A stretch of DNA of 64,000 nt from Sphingobacterium sp. UT-1RO-CII-1 (lineage in GTDB: Bacteria > Bacteroidota > Bacteroidia > Sphingobacteriales > Sphingobacteriaceae): NCBI RefSeq assembly GCF_026711005.1, contig NZ_JAPPVJ010000003.1, positions 248,001-312,000 of the forward strand. Direction: 5' to 3'. Under the pieces are notes generated by a model. The model searched no databases. It was not told where the DNA came from and saw only the letters and a program-made list of their open reading frames with translations. The position numbers were made by a program, and so were the translations under genes. Numbering within the stretch: position 1 is the stretch's first letter; each line of letters opens with the position of its first letter. Below, one piece after another: positions 55,092-64,000 of this stretch.

Positions 55092-55559
55092 ATGAGAAAA
55101 ACAAAACCAAAAAAGAGAATCATTTTACCTGATCCAAAGTTTAATGACACTCAGGTAACACGTTTCGTAAACAACATGATGTTTGACGGTAAAAAATCCG
55201 TTGCTTACTCAATTTTTTACGATGCAGTAGAATTAGTAGAACAAAAGACACAGGAGAATGGTTTAGAGACTTGGAAAAAAGCTTTGAACAATGTTATGCC
55301 TGCTGTAGAAGTTAAGTCTCGCCGTGTAGGTGGAGCTAACTTCCAAGTTCCTATGGAAGTTCGTCCAGAGCGTAAAATTGCTTTAGGTATGAAATGGATG
55401 ATTTCATATGCACGCAGACGTGGTGAAAAAACTATGTACGAAAAACTAGCAGGCGAAATTATTTCAGCCTCTAAAGGCGAAGGTGCTGCCGTGAAGAAAA
55501 AAGAAGATACGCATAAAATGGCAGAAGCTAACAAAGCGTTCTCACACTTCAGATTCTAG
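55092..55559 (+). CDS. rpsG: 30S ribosomal protein S7
   Basis: The 155-residue protein matches S7 over its full length, including [22 protein letters not shown] and [18 protein letters not shown]7 binds the 3' major domain of 16S rRNA and nucleates head assembly. It follows rpsL by 19 bp, preceded by a GGAGG site. In E. coli S7 represses this operon; no comparable site can be claimed from this sequence. A 16-bp hairpin separates it from fusA. Confidence 0.99.
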   Translation: MRKTKPKKRIILPDPKFNDTQVTRFVNNMMFDGKKSVAYSIFYDAVELVEQKTQENGLETWKKALNNVMPAVEVKSRRVGGANFQVPMEVRPERKIALGMKWMISYARRRGEKTMYEKLAGEIISASKGEGAAVKKKEDTHKMAEANKAFSHFRF

Positions 55560-55587
55560 TTTTGAAAACAAAGTTCAAAATATGATT

Positions 55588-55630
55588 ACACCGACTCTAG
55601 ATAGATTATTATTTTATCTAAAGTCGGTGT
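55588..55630 (+). repeat. Hairpin in the rpsG-fusA gap
   Basis: A 16-bp stem (55588-55603 with 55615-55630) has a single mismatch and an 11-nt loop. No U-tract follows, so it is more likely a processing, stability or partial-attenuation element than a full terminator. Confidence 0.65.
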
Positions 55631-55691
55631 ACTTATTTTAAATTGTATTAAAAAAAACACCGCCTTACACAGGCATACTGCTTAAAATATT

Positions 55692-57812
55692 ATGGCAAAA
55701 GATTTAAAATTAGTTAGAAACATCGGTATCGCAGCTCACATTGATGCTGGTAAAACAACGACAACCGAGCGTATCTTATTCTATTCTGGTGTAAACCATA
55801 AATTAGGAGAAACACACGAAGGATCCGCGACAACAGACTGGATGGCTCAAGAACAAGAGCGTGGTATCACCATTACATCATCTGCTGTAACCGTATTCTG
55901 GAACTACCGCAATCAAAAATATCAAGTAAACGTTATTGACACGCCAGGTCACGTAGACTTTACTGTAGAAGTAAATCGTTCATTACGCGTATTAGACGGT
56001 TTAGTTTTTTTATTCTCTGCAGTTGATGGTGTTGAACCTCAATCAGAAACTAACTGGCGTTTAGCAGATAACTATAAAGTGCCTCGTATCGGTTTCGTTA
56101 ACAAAATGGACCGTTCAGGTGCTGACTTCTTAAAAGTTGTCAAGCAAGTAAAAGACATGTTAGGTACAGAAGCAGTTCCTTTACAGTTGCCAATTGGTGC
56201 TGAAGACAACTTCACAGGTGTTGTTGACTTAATCAATAACCGTGGTATCGTGTGGAACGAAGCGGATAAAGGAATGACATTTACGGAAGTTCCTATCCCT
56301 GAGGACATGTTAGAGGAGGTTGCTGAATACCGTGAAAACTTACTAGAAGCTGTTGCGAGCTATGATGAAACTTTGATGGAGAAATTCTTCGAAGATCCAA
56401 ACTCGTTAACAGAACGCGAAATCTTAAACGCACTACGTGCTGCTGTTTTAGATAACGCTTTCGTTCCTATGGTTTGTGGTTCATCTTTCAAAAACAAAGG
56501 TGTACAAACCATGCTTGACTTCGTGATGGAGCTATTACCTTCACCATTGGATCAAGAAGCTGTTACTGGTACTGATCCACGTAATGGAGAGGAAATTACT
56601 CGTAAACCTTCAGAGTCTGAACCATTCTCTGCTTTAGGTTTTAAAATTGCAACTGACCCATTCGTAGGTCGCCTATGTTTCATCCGGGCCTATTCAGGAG
56701 TACTTGAAGCAGGGTCTTATGTATTGAACACACGTTCAGGAAATAAAGAGCGTATTTCTCGTATCTTCCAAATGCACGCTAACAAACAGAACCCAATTGA
56801 AAGAATCGGTGCGGGAGATATTGGTGCTGTTGTAGGCTTTAAAGACATCAAAACAGGTGATACTATTTGTGACGAAAAACACCCAATCATTCTTGAGTCT
56901 ATGACTTTTGCCGAGCCAGTTATCGGTTTAGCAATCGAACCAAAAACACAAGCCGACGTTGATAAATTAGGGGTAGCTTTAGGTAAACTATCTGAAGAAG
57001 ATCCTACATTTGTAGTGAAAACAGACCAAGATACAGGCCAAACTGTTATCTCAGGAATGGGTGAACTTCATCTGGATATTCTTATCGACCGCTTAAGACG
57101 TGAGTTCAAAGTTGAAGTCAACCAAGGAGCTCCACAAGTAGCATACAAAGAGACTATCAACGGAACTACAGAACACCGTGAAGTATACAAGAAACAATCA
57201 GGTGGTCGTGGTAAATTTGCCGATATCAAAGTTGTTGTTTCACCTGTAGACGAAGATTGGGATGTAATAAAAAACCCTCTTCAATTTGTAAATGAGATTG
57301 TTGGTGGTGCTATCCCGAAAGAATACATACCTTCCGTTCAAAAAGGTTTTGAATCTTCAATGAATAATGGTGTATTAGCAGGATATCCATTAACGGGTAT
57401 GAAAGTCCGTCTGATTGATGGTTCATTCCACGCAGTTGACTCCGATTCATTATCTTTCGAGTTAGCAGCTAAAATGGCTTACCGTGATGCTCTTCCTAAA
57501 TGTTCTCCTGTCATCATGGAACCTATTATGAAGGTTGAAGTGCTAACACCGGAAGAAAACATGGGTGACGTTATGGGTGACCTTAACCGTCGTCGTGGTC
57601 AAATGCAAGGCTTAGATAGCCGTAACGGTGTTCAAGTAGTTAAAGCTATCGTTCCTCTTTCTGAAATGTTTGGTTATGTAACACAATTACGCACCATCAC
57701 TTCAGGCCGTGCAACGTCTACGATGGAGTTTGATCACTTTGCTGAAGCTCCACGTAATATCCAAGAGGAAATCATCGCTAAAGGAAAAGGCAAGATTAGT
57801 CTTGAAGATTAA
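55692..57812 (+). CDS. fusA: Elongation factor G
   Basis: The 706-residue translational GTPase has all G motifs: AHIDAGKTT at 15-23, the TPGH motif at about 89-92 and NKMD at about 142-145. Domains II-V follow, including the late [15 protein letters not shown] region. EF-G drives ribosomal translocation and, with RRF, recycling. It sits in the standard str-operon order between rpsG and rpsJ and is flanked by hairpins on both sides. Confidence 0.99.
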   Translation: MAKDLKLVRNIGIAAHIDAGKTTTTERILFYSGVNHKLGETHEGSATTDWMAQEQERGITITSSAVTVFWNYRNQKYQVNVIDTPGHVDFTVEVNRSLRVLDGLVFLFSAVDGVEPQSETNWRLADNYKVPRIGFVNKMDRSGADFLKVVKQVKDMLGTEAVPLQLPIGAEDNFTGVVDLINNRGIVWNEADKGMTFTEVPIPEDMLEEVAEYRENLLEAVASYDETLMEKFFEDPNSLTEREILNALRAAVLDNAFVPMVCGSSFKNKGVQTMLDFVMELLPSPLDQEAVTGTDPRNGEEITRKPSESEPFSALGFKIATDPFVGRLCFIRAYSGVLEAGSYVLNTRSGNKERISRIFQMHANKQNPIERIGAGDIGAVVGFKDIKTGDTICDEKHPIILESMTFAEPVIGLAIEPKTQADVDKLGVALGKLSEEDPTFVVKTDQDTGQTVISGMGELHLDILIDRLRREFKVEVNQGAPQVAYKETINGTTEHREVYKKQSGGRGKFADIKVVVSPVDEDWDVIKNPLQFVNEIVGGAIPKEYIPSVQKGFESSMNNGVLAGYPLTGMKVRLIDGSFHAVDSDSLSFELAAKMAYRDALPKCSPVIMEPIMKVEVLTPEENMGDVMGDLNRRRGQMQGLDSRNGVQVVKAIVPLSEMFGYVTQLRTITSGRATSTMEFDHFAEAPRNIQEEIIAKGKGKISLED

Positions 57813-57835
57813 TTAATACACACAATTAACAAATC

Positions 57836-57869
57836 AATCGCTACTTGTAAATAGCTCTAAGTAGCGATT
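57836..57869 (+). repeat. Hairpin in the fusA-rpsJ gap
   Basis: An 11-bp perfect stem (57836-57846 with 57859-57869) has a 12-nt loop and no U-tract. It is a second intercistronic hairpin in this operon. Confidence 0.6.
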
Positions 57870-57888
57870 ACCCTTAACATAATATAAA

Positions 57889-58194
57889 ATGAGCCAAAGA
57901 ATTAGAATTAAATTGAAATCATACGATTACAACTTAGTTGATAAATCAGCCGAGAAAATCGTAAAAACAGTGAAACCTACAGGTGCAGTTGTTAGTGGTC
58001 CAATTCCATTGCCTACAGACAAAAAAATCTATACGGTATTACGTTCACCACACGTTAACAAAAAAGCACGTGAACAATTTCAATTATGTGCGTACAAGAG
58101 ATTGTTAGATATCTACTCTTCAAACTCTAAAACTGTTGATGCATTGATGAAACTTGAACTTCCTTCGGGAGTTGAAGTTGAAATCAAAGTGTGA
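57889..58194 (+). CDS. rpsJ: 30S ribosomal protein S10
   Basis: The 101-residue protein is S10, with [22 protein letters not shown] at the start and the long loop [28 protein letters not shown]. It is part of the 30S head and also of antitermination complexes as NusE. In most Bacteroidota rpsJ is followed directly by rplC and the rest of the S10 operon. Here a strong terminator comes 15 bp after the stop codon and no rplC is present. Confidence 0.99.
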   Translation: MSQRIRIKLKSYDYNLVDKSAEKIVKTVKPTGAVVSGPIPLPTDKKIYTVLRSPHVNKKAREQFQLCAYKRLLDIYSSNSKTVDALMKLELPSGVEVEIKV

Positions 58195-58208
58195 TAGATT
58201 TCGACCAA

Positions 58209-58254
58209 AAGGAGAGAGGCTTCTGATGAAAATCAGAAGCCTCTCTCCTTTTCA
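58209..58254 (+). terminator. Strong terminator after rpsJ
   Basis: A perfect 19-bp stem (58209-58227 with 58232-58250) with a GAAA loop is followed by a TTTT-containing tract (CCTTTTC). It is among the strongest hairpins in the window and should end the str operon here. Confidence 0.92.
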
Positions 58255-58463
58255 TACATTTCTCCCCTAACTCCCCTTTATTGTGCCTCTCCAAAAAAGC
58301 AGGACACAACATGATGGCCTACCCAAAGGCACATGATAGACTTGCGCCAAGGTGCATGACAGCTTAACATTAAAGTGTCGATATATTCGTTACAAAGTAA
58401 GACAGGCTATTAGATTCGCTACCGATCAATACAGTCCCAAAATAAACCACTAAAAAAGACATT

Positions 58464-61400
58464 ATGATAAAAAGACTAATTATTTTTTCAACTCTCGTCG
58501 TGCTTTTATTACTTTTTAAACAAGGAATGGCACAAGAGGTCAACATCACAGGGCAGGTTTTTTCAGAAGAAAATCAAACACTCTCAGGCGTCTCTATAAA
58601 ATCTAGTAGAGGCATCACAGCCACAACAGATAGAAATGGTCATTACGAAATCAAAGCCCATTTAAAAGATCTGCTAACTTTTTCTTTTGTCGGTTTTATC
58701 ACAAAAGAAATCGAGGTAAAAGATCAAAAAGTTATTAATATTAATTTAGAATCCGCACTTGAATCACTACAGGAAATTGTTGTTTCAGTAGGTTACGGAG
58801 TACAAAAGAAAAGTGACCTGACTGGCGCAGTGGGCTCTGTTCAAGGAGAAAGCTTACAGGAGCGCACTTCTGCCAATCTAAACCAAGCATTAAGTGGTAA
58901 AATAACAGGGGTAAACGTATCAACAGGCTCAGGTAGACCTGGAGGCCGTACTAATATCACGATTCGGGGCGCAAGCTCTATCAGTGTTTCAAGCAATCCA
59001 TTATACGTTATTGACGGGGTTATCCTAAGTTCTGTTGGTTTGGAAAATGGTAGCACTCCCATCGATTATCTAAACTCAAATGATATTGCCTCCATAGAAG
59101 TATTAAAAGACGCTTCTTCTACCGCTATTTACGGAGCCCGTGGTGCAAATGGCGTAATTATAGTCACGACTAAAAGAGGCACGACAGGCGGTGGAAGAGC
59201 TAACTATGATGCAGATTTTGGTTTAGGTGTTGCAGCAAGAAAATTAAATCTATTAAATGCTAAAGAGTTTCTAGAAATAGAAGATTTAGCCTATCAAAAT
59301 GCAAAAAAGTATGATCCCGCTGGCTGGGCAACGGGCACGAAATATACAGATCCAAAAACAAAAAGAACGAATCCACTACTTTTTGACCAACAAGGGAATC
59401 CTTTATATGATACAGATTGGCAAAAGGAAACTTTCAGAACGGCTTTCACGCAAAATCACCAGTTAAGTTTTACAAATGGAAATGAGAAAGGTACTTATGG
59501 TGCTTTTGTAAACTACCGAAATGAGGAAGGTATAGCTTATGGTTCATGGCAAAAAAGATTCTCTGGTAGATTTGTTTTCGATAGTGAAATCAAAGACTGG
59601 CTTAAAGTCGGGGGGGCACTAAACTACACAGACCAAAAAGAAAAACAGGTCGATCAGTTAGGTGGTGGTGGTATTACCATGATGAGGCAGGTATTAGAAG
59701 CCCTACCAATAATTCCTGTAAAATATGCGGATGGCAGCTGGGCTAGTAATAGAGACTATCCAGGAATGGAAGGCGGGGATAATCCTATCCGAGTGGCAGA
59801 TGAAAGATTATCATACCTCAACACACAGCCTCTTCTTGGGAATATGTTTGCAAATATTAAAATATTAGATGGCTTAGAATTTCGTACGTCTATTGGGGTT
59901 AATATTATAAACCAACGTATTGATTATTCAGCAGCAAAAGGTCTCCAATACATCTCTAATAATGGCAATGCCTCTGTCACAAATAACCGGTATAATTCAT
60001 GGCAATTTGAGAATTACTTTACGTATAATAAAGAGTTCGCAAAAATCCATTCATTAAATGCAATGTTAGGTTTTTCGTGGCAACATATGGATCAATTCGG
60101 GGCACAGGCACGCTCAGAAAACTTTAGTGATGTATATTTCCAATTTAACAACTTAGGAGCAGGTGCCACGGCACAAAGCCCTAGTTCTTCAACGTCAGCC
60201 TACGGCTTAAATTCATATTTCTCAAGAATCAACTATTCGTTACTTAACAAGTACCTCTTTACTTTTACCGGACGTATAGACGGTTCTTCAAAATTCGGAA
60301 AAGATAACCGTTATGCATTTTTCCCTTCGGGAGCCGTAGCTTGGAAAGTCAATGATGAAGATTTCCTAAAAGACTCTCCTGTCATTAGTAACCTTAAATT
60401 AAGAGCAAGCTATGGGGCTACTGGCAACTCAGAAATACCCGCATATCGCGCCTTAGCAGGGATGTCAAATTATGACGTCATTTTTGGCGGAGATAGACAC
60501 ATCGGAATCGGCACTGGTAGAATGTCCAACTCTACTTTACAATGGGAAAAAACCCATCAGATAGATTTAGGTGTTGAGCTCGGGGTCCTAAATAATAAGC
60601 TAAATTTTGAAATGGACCTATATCGGAGAAAAGTAAATGACATGCTATTAGATGCTCCACTTCCTTTAAGTAGCGGTTATCCAAGTATTTTCTCCAATGT
60701 AGGAAGCATGGAAAACAAAGGAATTGAAGCAGGTATAAATACTGTTGACATCGGATCAGGCCCTCTAAAATGGAGCGGCACCTTCAATATATCATGGAAC
60801 AAGAACAAAGTACTTAAACTAACTGGTGGAAGTGACATGTATTCAGGAGCAACCGTTATCCGAGAAGGTGAACCCGTCGGTTCATTTTTCGGACGTGTAC
60901 ACATGGGAACATGGTCCTCTGCCGAAGAAGCAGAAGCAAAACGCTATGGTTTACTTCCAGGCGATGTTAAACACAAAGATTTAAACAATGATGGAAAACT
61001 AAATGATAACGATCGCGATATAATAGGCAAAGGAATTCCTGATGGCTATGGTACATTTGCCAATACCTTTAAATACAAAAACTTCTCACTTTTAATAGAC
61101 ATACAGTATATGTTTGGAAATGATGTACTTGATCAAAGCTTACATTCTGCAGAAGATAGGCAAGGTATAGCAAACAGTTATAAAACCGTGTTAAATGCTT
61201 GGCGAGAAGATAATCAATCGACTCCTATTGCACAAGTAAGACCCACCAATGCAGGATATACAACTTTTTACGACAGTCATAAGGTTACTGATGCTTCTTT
61301 TATCAGAGGTCGAAACGTTCTTTTATCCTATAATTTACCTACTAACATAGTGTCAAGAATGCATTTACAAAAAGTAAGGTTATTTGCATCAATGCAAAAC

Positions 61401-61535
61401 TTCTTCGTCATTACTAAATACAAAGGCTATGATCCTGAAGTATCAAACTCCGGATCCGCTTTTAACCAAGGTTTTGGTTTGTATGACTACCCTAGACCTC
61501 GCATTTTTGCATTCGGAGTAAATATTGGTTTATAA
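58464..61535 (+). CDS. SusC/RagA-family TonB-dependent outer-membrane receptor
   Basis: The 1023-residue protein has a signal peptide (about 1-24), an N-terminal CarboxypepD_reg-like domain (27-105), a TonB plug with VSVGYGVQKKSDLTGAVGSV at about 107-126 and LYVIDGVILSS, and a SusC-type C-terminal barrel ending in YPRPRIFAFGVNIGL. SusC proteins import glycans or other large nutrients with a SusD lid. susD follows after 17 bp. No glycoside hydrolase, sigma/anti-sigma or hybrid sensor gene is adjacent, so the substrate is open. There is no long N-terminal extension of the kind used in trans-envelope signalling. Confidence 0.96.
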   Translation: MIKRLIIFSTLVVLLLLFKQGMAQEVNITGQVFSEENQTLSGVSIKSSRGITATTDRNGHYEIKAHLKDLLTFSFVGFITKEIEVKDQKVININLESALESLQEIVVSVGYGVQKKSDLTGAVGSVQGESLQERTSANLNQALSGKITGVNVSTGSGRPGGRTNITIRGASSISVSSNPLYVIDGVILSSVGLENGSTPIDYLNSNDIASIEVLKDASSTAIYGARGANGVIIVTTKRGTTGGGRANYDADFGLGVAARKLNLLNAKEFLEIEDLAYQNAKKYDPAGWATGTKYTDPKTKRTNPLLFDQQGNPLYDTDWQKETFRTAFTQNHQLSFTNGNEKGTYGAFVNYRNEEGIAYGSWQKRFSGRFVFDSEIKDWLKVGGALNYTDQKEKQVDQLGGGGITMMRQVLEALPIIPVKYADGSWASNRDYPGMEGGDNPIRVADERLSYLNTQPLLGNMFANIKILDGLEFRTSIGVNIINQRIDYSAAKGLQYISNNGNASVTNNRYNSWQFENYFTYNKEFAKIHSLNAMLGFSWQHMDQFGAQARSENFSDVYFQFNNLGAGATAQSPSSSTSAYGLNSYFSRINYSLLNKYLFTFTGRIDGSSKFGKDNRYAFFPSGAVAWKVNDEDFLKDSPVISNLKLRASYGATGNSEIPAYRALAGMSNYDVIFGGDRHIGIGTGRMSNSTLQWEKTHQIDLGVELGVLNNKLNFEMDLYRRKVNDMLLDAPLPLSSGYPSIFSNVGSMENKGIEAGINTVDIGSGPLKWSGTFNISWNKNKVLKLTGGSDMYSGATVIREGEPVGSFFGRVHMGTWSSAEEAEAKRYGLLPGDVKHKDLNNDGKLNDNDRDIIGKGIPDGYGTFANTFKYKNFSLLIDIQYMFGNDVLDQSLHSAEDRQGIANSYKTVLNAWREDNQSTPIAQVRPTNAGYTTFYDSHKVTDASFIRGRNVLLSYNLPTNIVSRMHLQKVRLFASMQNFFVITKYKGYDPEVSNSGSAFNQGFGLYDYPRPRIFAFGVNIGL

Positions 61536-61552
61536 TTTAAAGCAGAATAACA

Positions 61553-63049
61553 ATGAACAATATCAAAATATTAACAATAGTTACAATTATATGTTTCGCA
61601 ATTGCAACAGGATGCTCTAATTTTTTAGATGAAGCTGACAAGTCGAATTTCACAGAAGAGAATTATTTCACAAAACCAGAGCACGCACGTAGTGCAATAA
61701 ACTCCATATATGCAAGTATGCGCGAGCCCCTAACAAGTGGGTTTGGAGGTGGAGCTTGGATGATGACAGAATTTGCGACAGGTTTAGCAGAAACAGATTT
61801 AGGACAAGCTGTCAACAGTTACTATATTAAAGAACTCAATAACACCTCAGACAATACTTATGGTTTAAGTTACTGGACAAATTACTACAAGGGGATTGGC
61901 AATGCAAACTTGTCAATAGAAAAAATTCCTACTGTAGTAATGGATGAAACAGAGAAAAAACAAATTTTGGGAGAAGCCCACTTTTTACGTGCATTTTATT
62001 ATTTTCATCTCGTAAGAATGTTTGGAAACATTCCACTAATAACCGAACCTATTTCGTTAAACTCACCACAACTTCTCCCCAAACAAGCTGCTCCCGAAGA
62101 GGTGTATAACTTAATAGTCTCTGATTTAAAAATAGCTGAGAACGCAGGATTACCTTGGCTGGACCAGACAGGGAAGGTAAGTTTAGGTGCAATAAAATCG
62201 CTCCTGGCTCAAGCCTATTTAACCATGGCTGGCTATCCGCTAAACAAAGGTATTGAATACTTTACACTCGCCGCAAATAAAGCTAAAGAAGTTATAGATT
62301 CTAAAACATTTCAACTGTTTGACTCTTACTATTCACTACACGACCCTGCTAAAAAAAATATTGAAGAAAACATCCTCATGATTCAATACAAAACGCAAGT
62401 TATTCCCTCGCCATGGCAAGTGTCTGTTATTCCATACAACAAAAACATCTCAAAATATGCAGATGAAACCGGAGGTATTTATGCAAACAAAAGTTTCGTA
62501 GAATCTTTTGAAACTGGGGATCTAAGAACGCAAGAAAAAGAATTTTTTTATACTACTTATTCTCATGAGTCAAACCCGAACCAAACCGTACAGCTTGGTG
62601 GATATTTCATCTATAAGCTCTTTGACGAGGCTGCACACAAAACAACTGCTAATAGTGACTTAAACTGGTCTTTAATCAGATATGCTGAGGTCTTACTGAC
62701 CTATGCAGAGGCACAGAACGAAGTAGCAGGTCCTTCTACAGATGTATATAATGCAGTAAATGATATTAGAAAAAGAGCTAAATTAAAAGAATTAAAGAAC
62801 TTAAATCAAGCTACTTTACGTGAAGCTATTTGGAAAGAAAGGTGGCACGAACTATGTTATGAAAACAAAACTTGGTACGACATGGTTAGATTACGGAAAG
62901 CTCTAAATATTAAAACGCAACAGTTTGAAAAATACATAGGTCACAAATTTCCAAACGGAGCTACAGTAACAGAAAGAGAGCTCCTTTTTCCTATCCCAAC
63001 TGCTGAAGTTAGAAACAACAAAAACCTTAAGCAAAACGAAGGATACTAA
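61553..63049 (+). CDS. SusD/RagB-family nutrient-binding lipoprotein
   Basis: The 498-residue lipoprotein (signal ending IATGC, Cys21) has the SusD N-terminal half (DEADKSNFTEENYFT..., TPR-like helices with EAHFLRAFYYFHLVRMFGNIPLI) and the RagB/SusD C-terminal region (RYAEVLLTYAEAQNE, ERWHELCYENKTWYDMVR). It caps the SusC barrel at the cell surface and binds the nutrient. It is cotranscribed with the upstream susC-like gene. Confidence 0.96.
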   Translation: MNNIKILTIVTIICFAIATGCSNFLDEADKSNFTEENYFTKPEHARSAINSIYASMREPLTSGFGGGAWMMTEFATGLAETDLGQAVNSYYIKELNNTSDNTYGLSYWTNYYKGIGNANLSIEKIPTVVMDETEKKQILGEAHFLRAFYYFHLVRMFGNIPLITEPISLNSPQLLPKQAAPEEVYNLIVSDLKIAENAGLPWLDQTGKVSLGAIKSLLAQAYLTMAGYPLNKGIEYFTLAANKAKEVIDSKTFQLFDSYYSLHDPAKKNIEENILMIQYKTQVIPSPWQVSVIPYNKNISKYADETGGIYANKSFVESFETGDLRTQEKEFFYTTYSHESNPNQTVQLGGYFIYKLFDEAAHKTTANSDLNWSLIRYAEVLLTYAEAQNEVAGPSTDVYNAVNDIRKRAKLKELKNLNQATLREAIWKERWHELCYENKTWYDMVRLRKALNIKTQQFEKYIGHKFPNGATVTERELLFPIPTAEVRNNKNLKQNEGY

Positions 63050-63084
63050 CTGCTTATAACTTCATAAAAAGATCACGAATAGAC

Positions 63085-63119
63085 AAAAGTACCAGAAGAA
63101 TCTTACTTCTGGTACTTTT
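63085..63119. terminator. Bidirectional terminator after susCD
   Basis: A perfect 14-bp stem (63085-63098 with 63106-63119) with A4/T5 flanks and a 7-nt loop lies between the susD-like gene and the converging barrel-protein gene. Confidence 0.9.
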
Positions 63120-63136
63120 TCTAAAACCACATGAGT

Positions 63137-63769
63137 TTAGATTTCAAATCCAACCCCTACTGACCAAGCTCTATTTTTAATACTATGTGTTCCAAAGTTA
63201 TTTTCTCCTGCAATATTTGTCAATCCTAAACCGTATCCTACGTTAAGCGTAAGCCCCCCATCTAACTTATATCCAGCTAAAAAGTTCAAGCCAAAGTCCG
63301 TACCCTTCAAAGATTTACTTTTCCCGAATTTAAATTTATCCTCTATATCGACACTGCCTGATTCAATCTTATTTTTACCGCTCAGACCAAACCCCACATA
63401 AGGACCAGCTCCTAAGAAAAAACTACCAGTTGACGTCTGAAATTTACCTACAAAATTAACAGGCACTTCTAGCCACATCGTATTCTGTTTTACTTCAAAA
63501 CCTCGATTTCCATCACTGATTAACTTAGCTCCCTTCCCTTGTAAAGAAACACCTGGCTGAATGTAAAGATTAGATGTTACGGGTGCATCTAGATACCCTG
63601 TTACATAAAAATTTGTAGTTGCCTTGGAATCTGACAACATATTCGAATTTCCATAGCTATAAGAAGGAAAATTAATTCCAGCCTTTACGCCATATTGCAA
63701 TGGAGTTTGCGCTTGTGCACCAAAAGCTAACATAAATGCAACACTAAATGATAGTAATACTTTTTTCAT
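63137..63769 (-). CDS. Outer-membrane beta-barrel (porin-like) protein
   Basis: The 210-residue protein has a Sec signal peptide (1-20, cut after GAQA) and a predicted eight-stranded barrel with alternating aromatic strands (YGVKAGINFPSYS, ...SKSLKGTDFGLNFLAGYKL, final VGVGFEI). It resembles the PorT/OmpA-like outer-membrane beta-barrel family of Bacteroidota. The function is unknown. It is a single gene facing the susCD pair. Confidence 0.85.
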   Translation of the reverse strand: MKKVLLSFSVAFMLAFGAQAQTPLQYGVKAGINFPSYSYGNSNMLSDSKATTNFYVTGYLDAPVTSNLYIQPGVSLQGKGAKLISDGNRGFEVKQNTMWLEVPVNFVGKFQTSTGSFFLGAGPYVGFGLSGKNKIESGSVDIEDKFKFGKSKSLKGTDFGLNFLAGYKLDGGLTLNVGYGLGLTNIAGENNFGTHSIKNRAWSVGVGFEI

Positions 63770-64000
63770 GTCTATAAATTTTATTTTTAATAAATATGCA
63801 GTTTTTCAATAAAAACTACAAGAATACAACTTTACTAAACGATAAAGATATAACAACAACTTTCAATCCAAAAAAACAGCCATTCAAGACATATGACGCA
63901 AATAACTCAAAACCAGCGCCATACAAATCAGAGAGGTTAAAAAAACAGTTAAACACTTCTATATAAAAAAATCTTTTAACAATAAGCTTTGCTTATATCA
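63770..64000. other. Right-edge intergenic sequence
   Basis: About 230 bp of AT-rich sequence upstream of the barrel-protein gene. No gene is seen before the window ends. Confidence 0.5.

Noticed and set aside
1..64000. CRISPR arrays, insertion sequences, prophage or integrative element
   Set aside because: No regularly spaced direct repeats with spacers, no transposase or integrase gene and no terminal repeats were found.

Overview
The window looks like a chromosomal segment from a low-GC member of the Bacteroidota, probably Sphingobacteriaceae (Pedobacter/Sphingobacterium-like). The evidence is a SusC/SusD pair, a lipidated TamA-type protein (TamL) with TamB, many lipoproteins, promoter matches to the Bacteroidota -33 TTTG / -7 TAnnTTTG consensus (clearest before the Lrp gene and rpsL), and few Shine-Dalgarno sequences. 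I see no insertion sequence, phage gene, CRISPR array, tRNA or rRNA. The genus call is inference from protein style only.

Layout. 0.1-7.4 kb: a lipoprotein, a YdiJ-type FAD/Fe-S dehydrogenase, an Lrp regulator with an EamA exporter, a DUF4397 lipoprotein and a class IV aminotransferase. 7.6-16.1 kb: SMC, Hsp20, FolB, a secreted DUF1080 protein, a UbiD-family decarboxylase and a degenerate SDR-like protein. 16.5-21.9 kb: a divergent photolyase/cryptochrome, then sucA-sucB (2-oxoglutarate dehydrogenase E1 and E2). 22-29 kb: two LtaS-like membrane sulfatase-fold enzymes and valS. 29.1-33.3 kb: two small membrane proteins, a Dabb-domain protein, two PepSY-like exported proteins and an OmpR-type two-component system. 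33.5-41.1 kb: tamB-tamL. 41.3-47.8 kb: malate dehydrogenase, a retropepsin-like protein, an MFS exporter, a transaldolase-like aldolase, a Fur-family regulator and RNase R.

48.1-54.5 kb is the main accessory unit, a four-gene operon: a lipoprotein joining a degenerate SGNH domain, a PVC-type dehydrogenase propeller and a cytochrome c domain; a ketose 3-epimerase-like TIM barrel; an MFS transporter; and an exported ThuA-domain protein. I infer periplasmic oxidation of a sugar or glycoside, uptake and epimerisation. The separate DUF1080 gene near 12.5 kb fits the same 3-keto-sugar theme.

54.6-58.25 kb is the str operon (rpsL, rpsG, fusA, rpsJ). It has a hairpin in each of the two gaps flanking fusA and a strong terminator straight after rpsJ, so the usual continuation into the S10 ribosomal operon is missing. 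A SusC/SusD pair and an outer-membrane beta-barrel protein follow.

Most of the window is housekeeping. The points most worth a second look are the sugar-oxidation operon with its pseudo-SGNH domain, the cryptochrome-like protein that has lost canonical photolyase residues, the early end of the str operon, and several RNA-level structures: a near-leaderless Lrp mRNA with an operator-like repeat, a start codon inside a hairpin, and a hairpin just upstream of smc.
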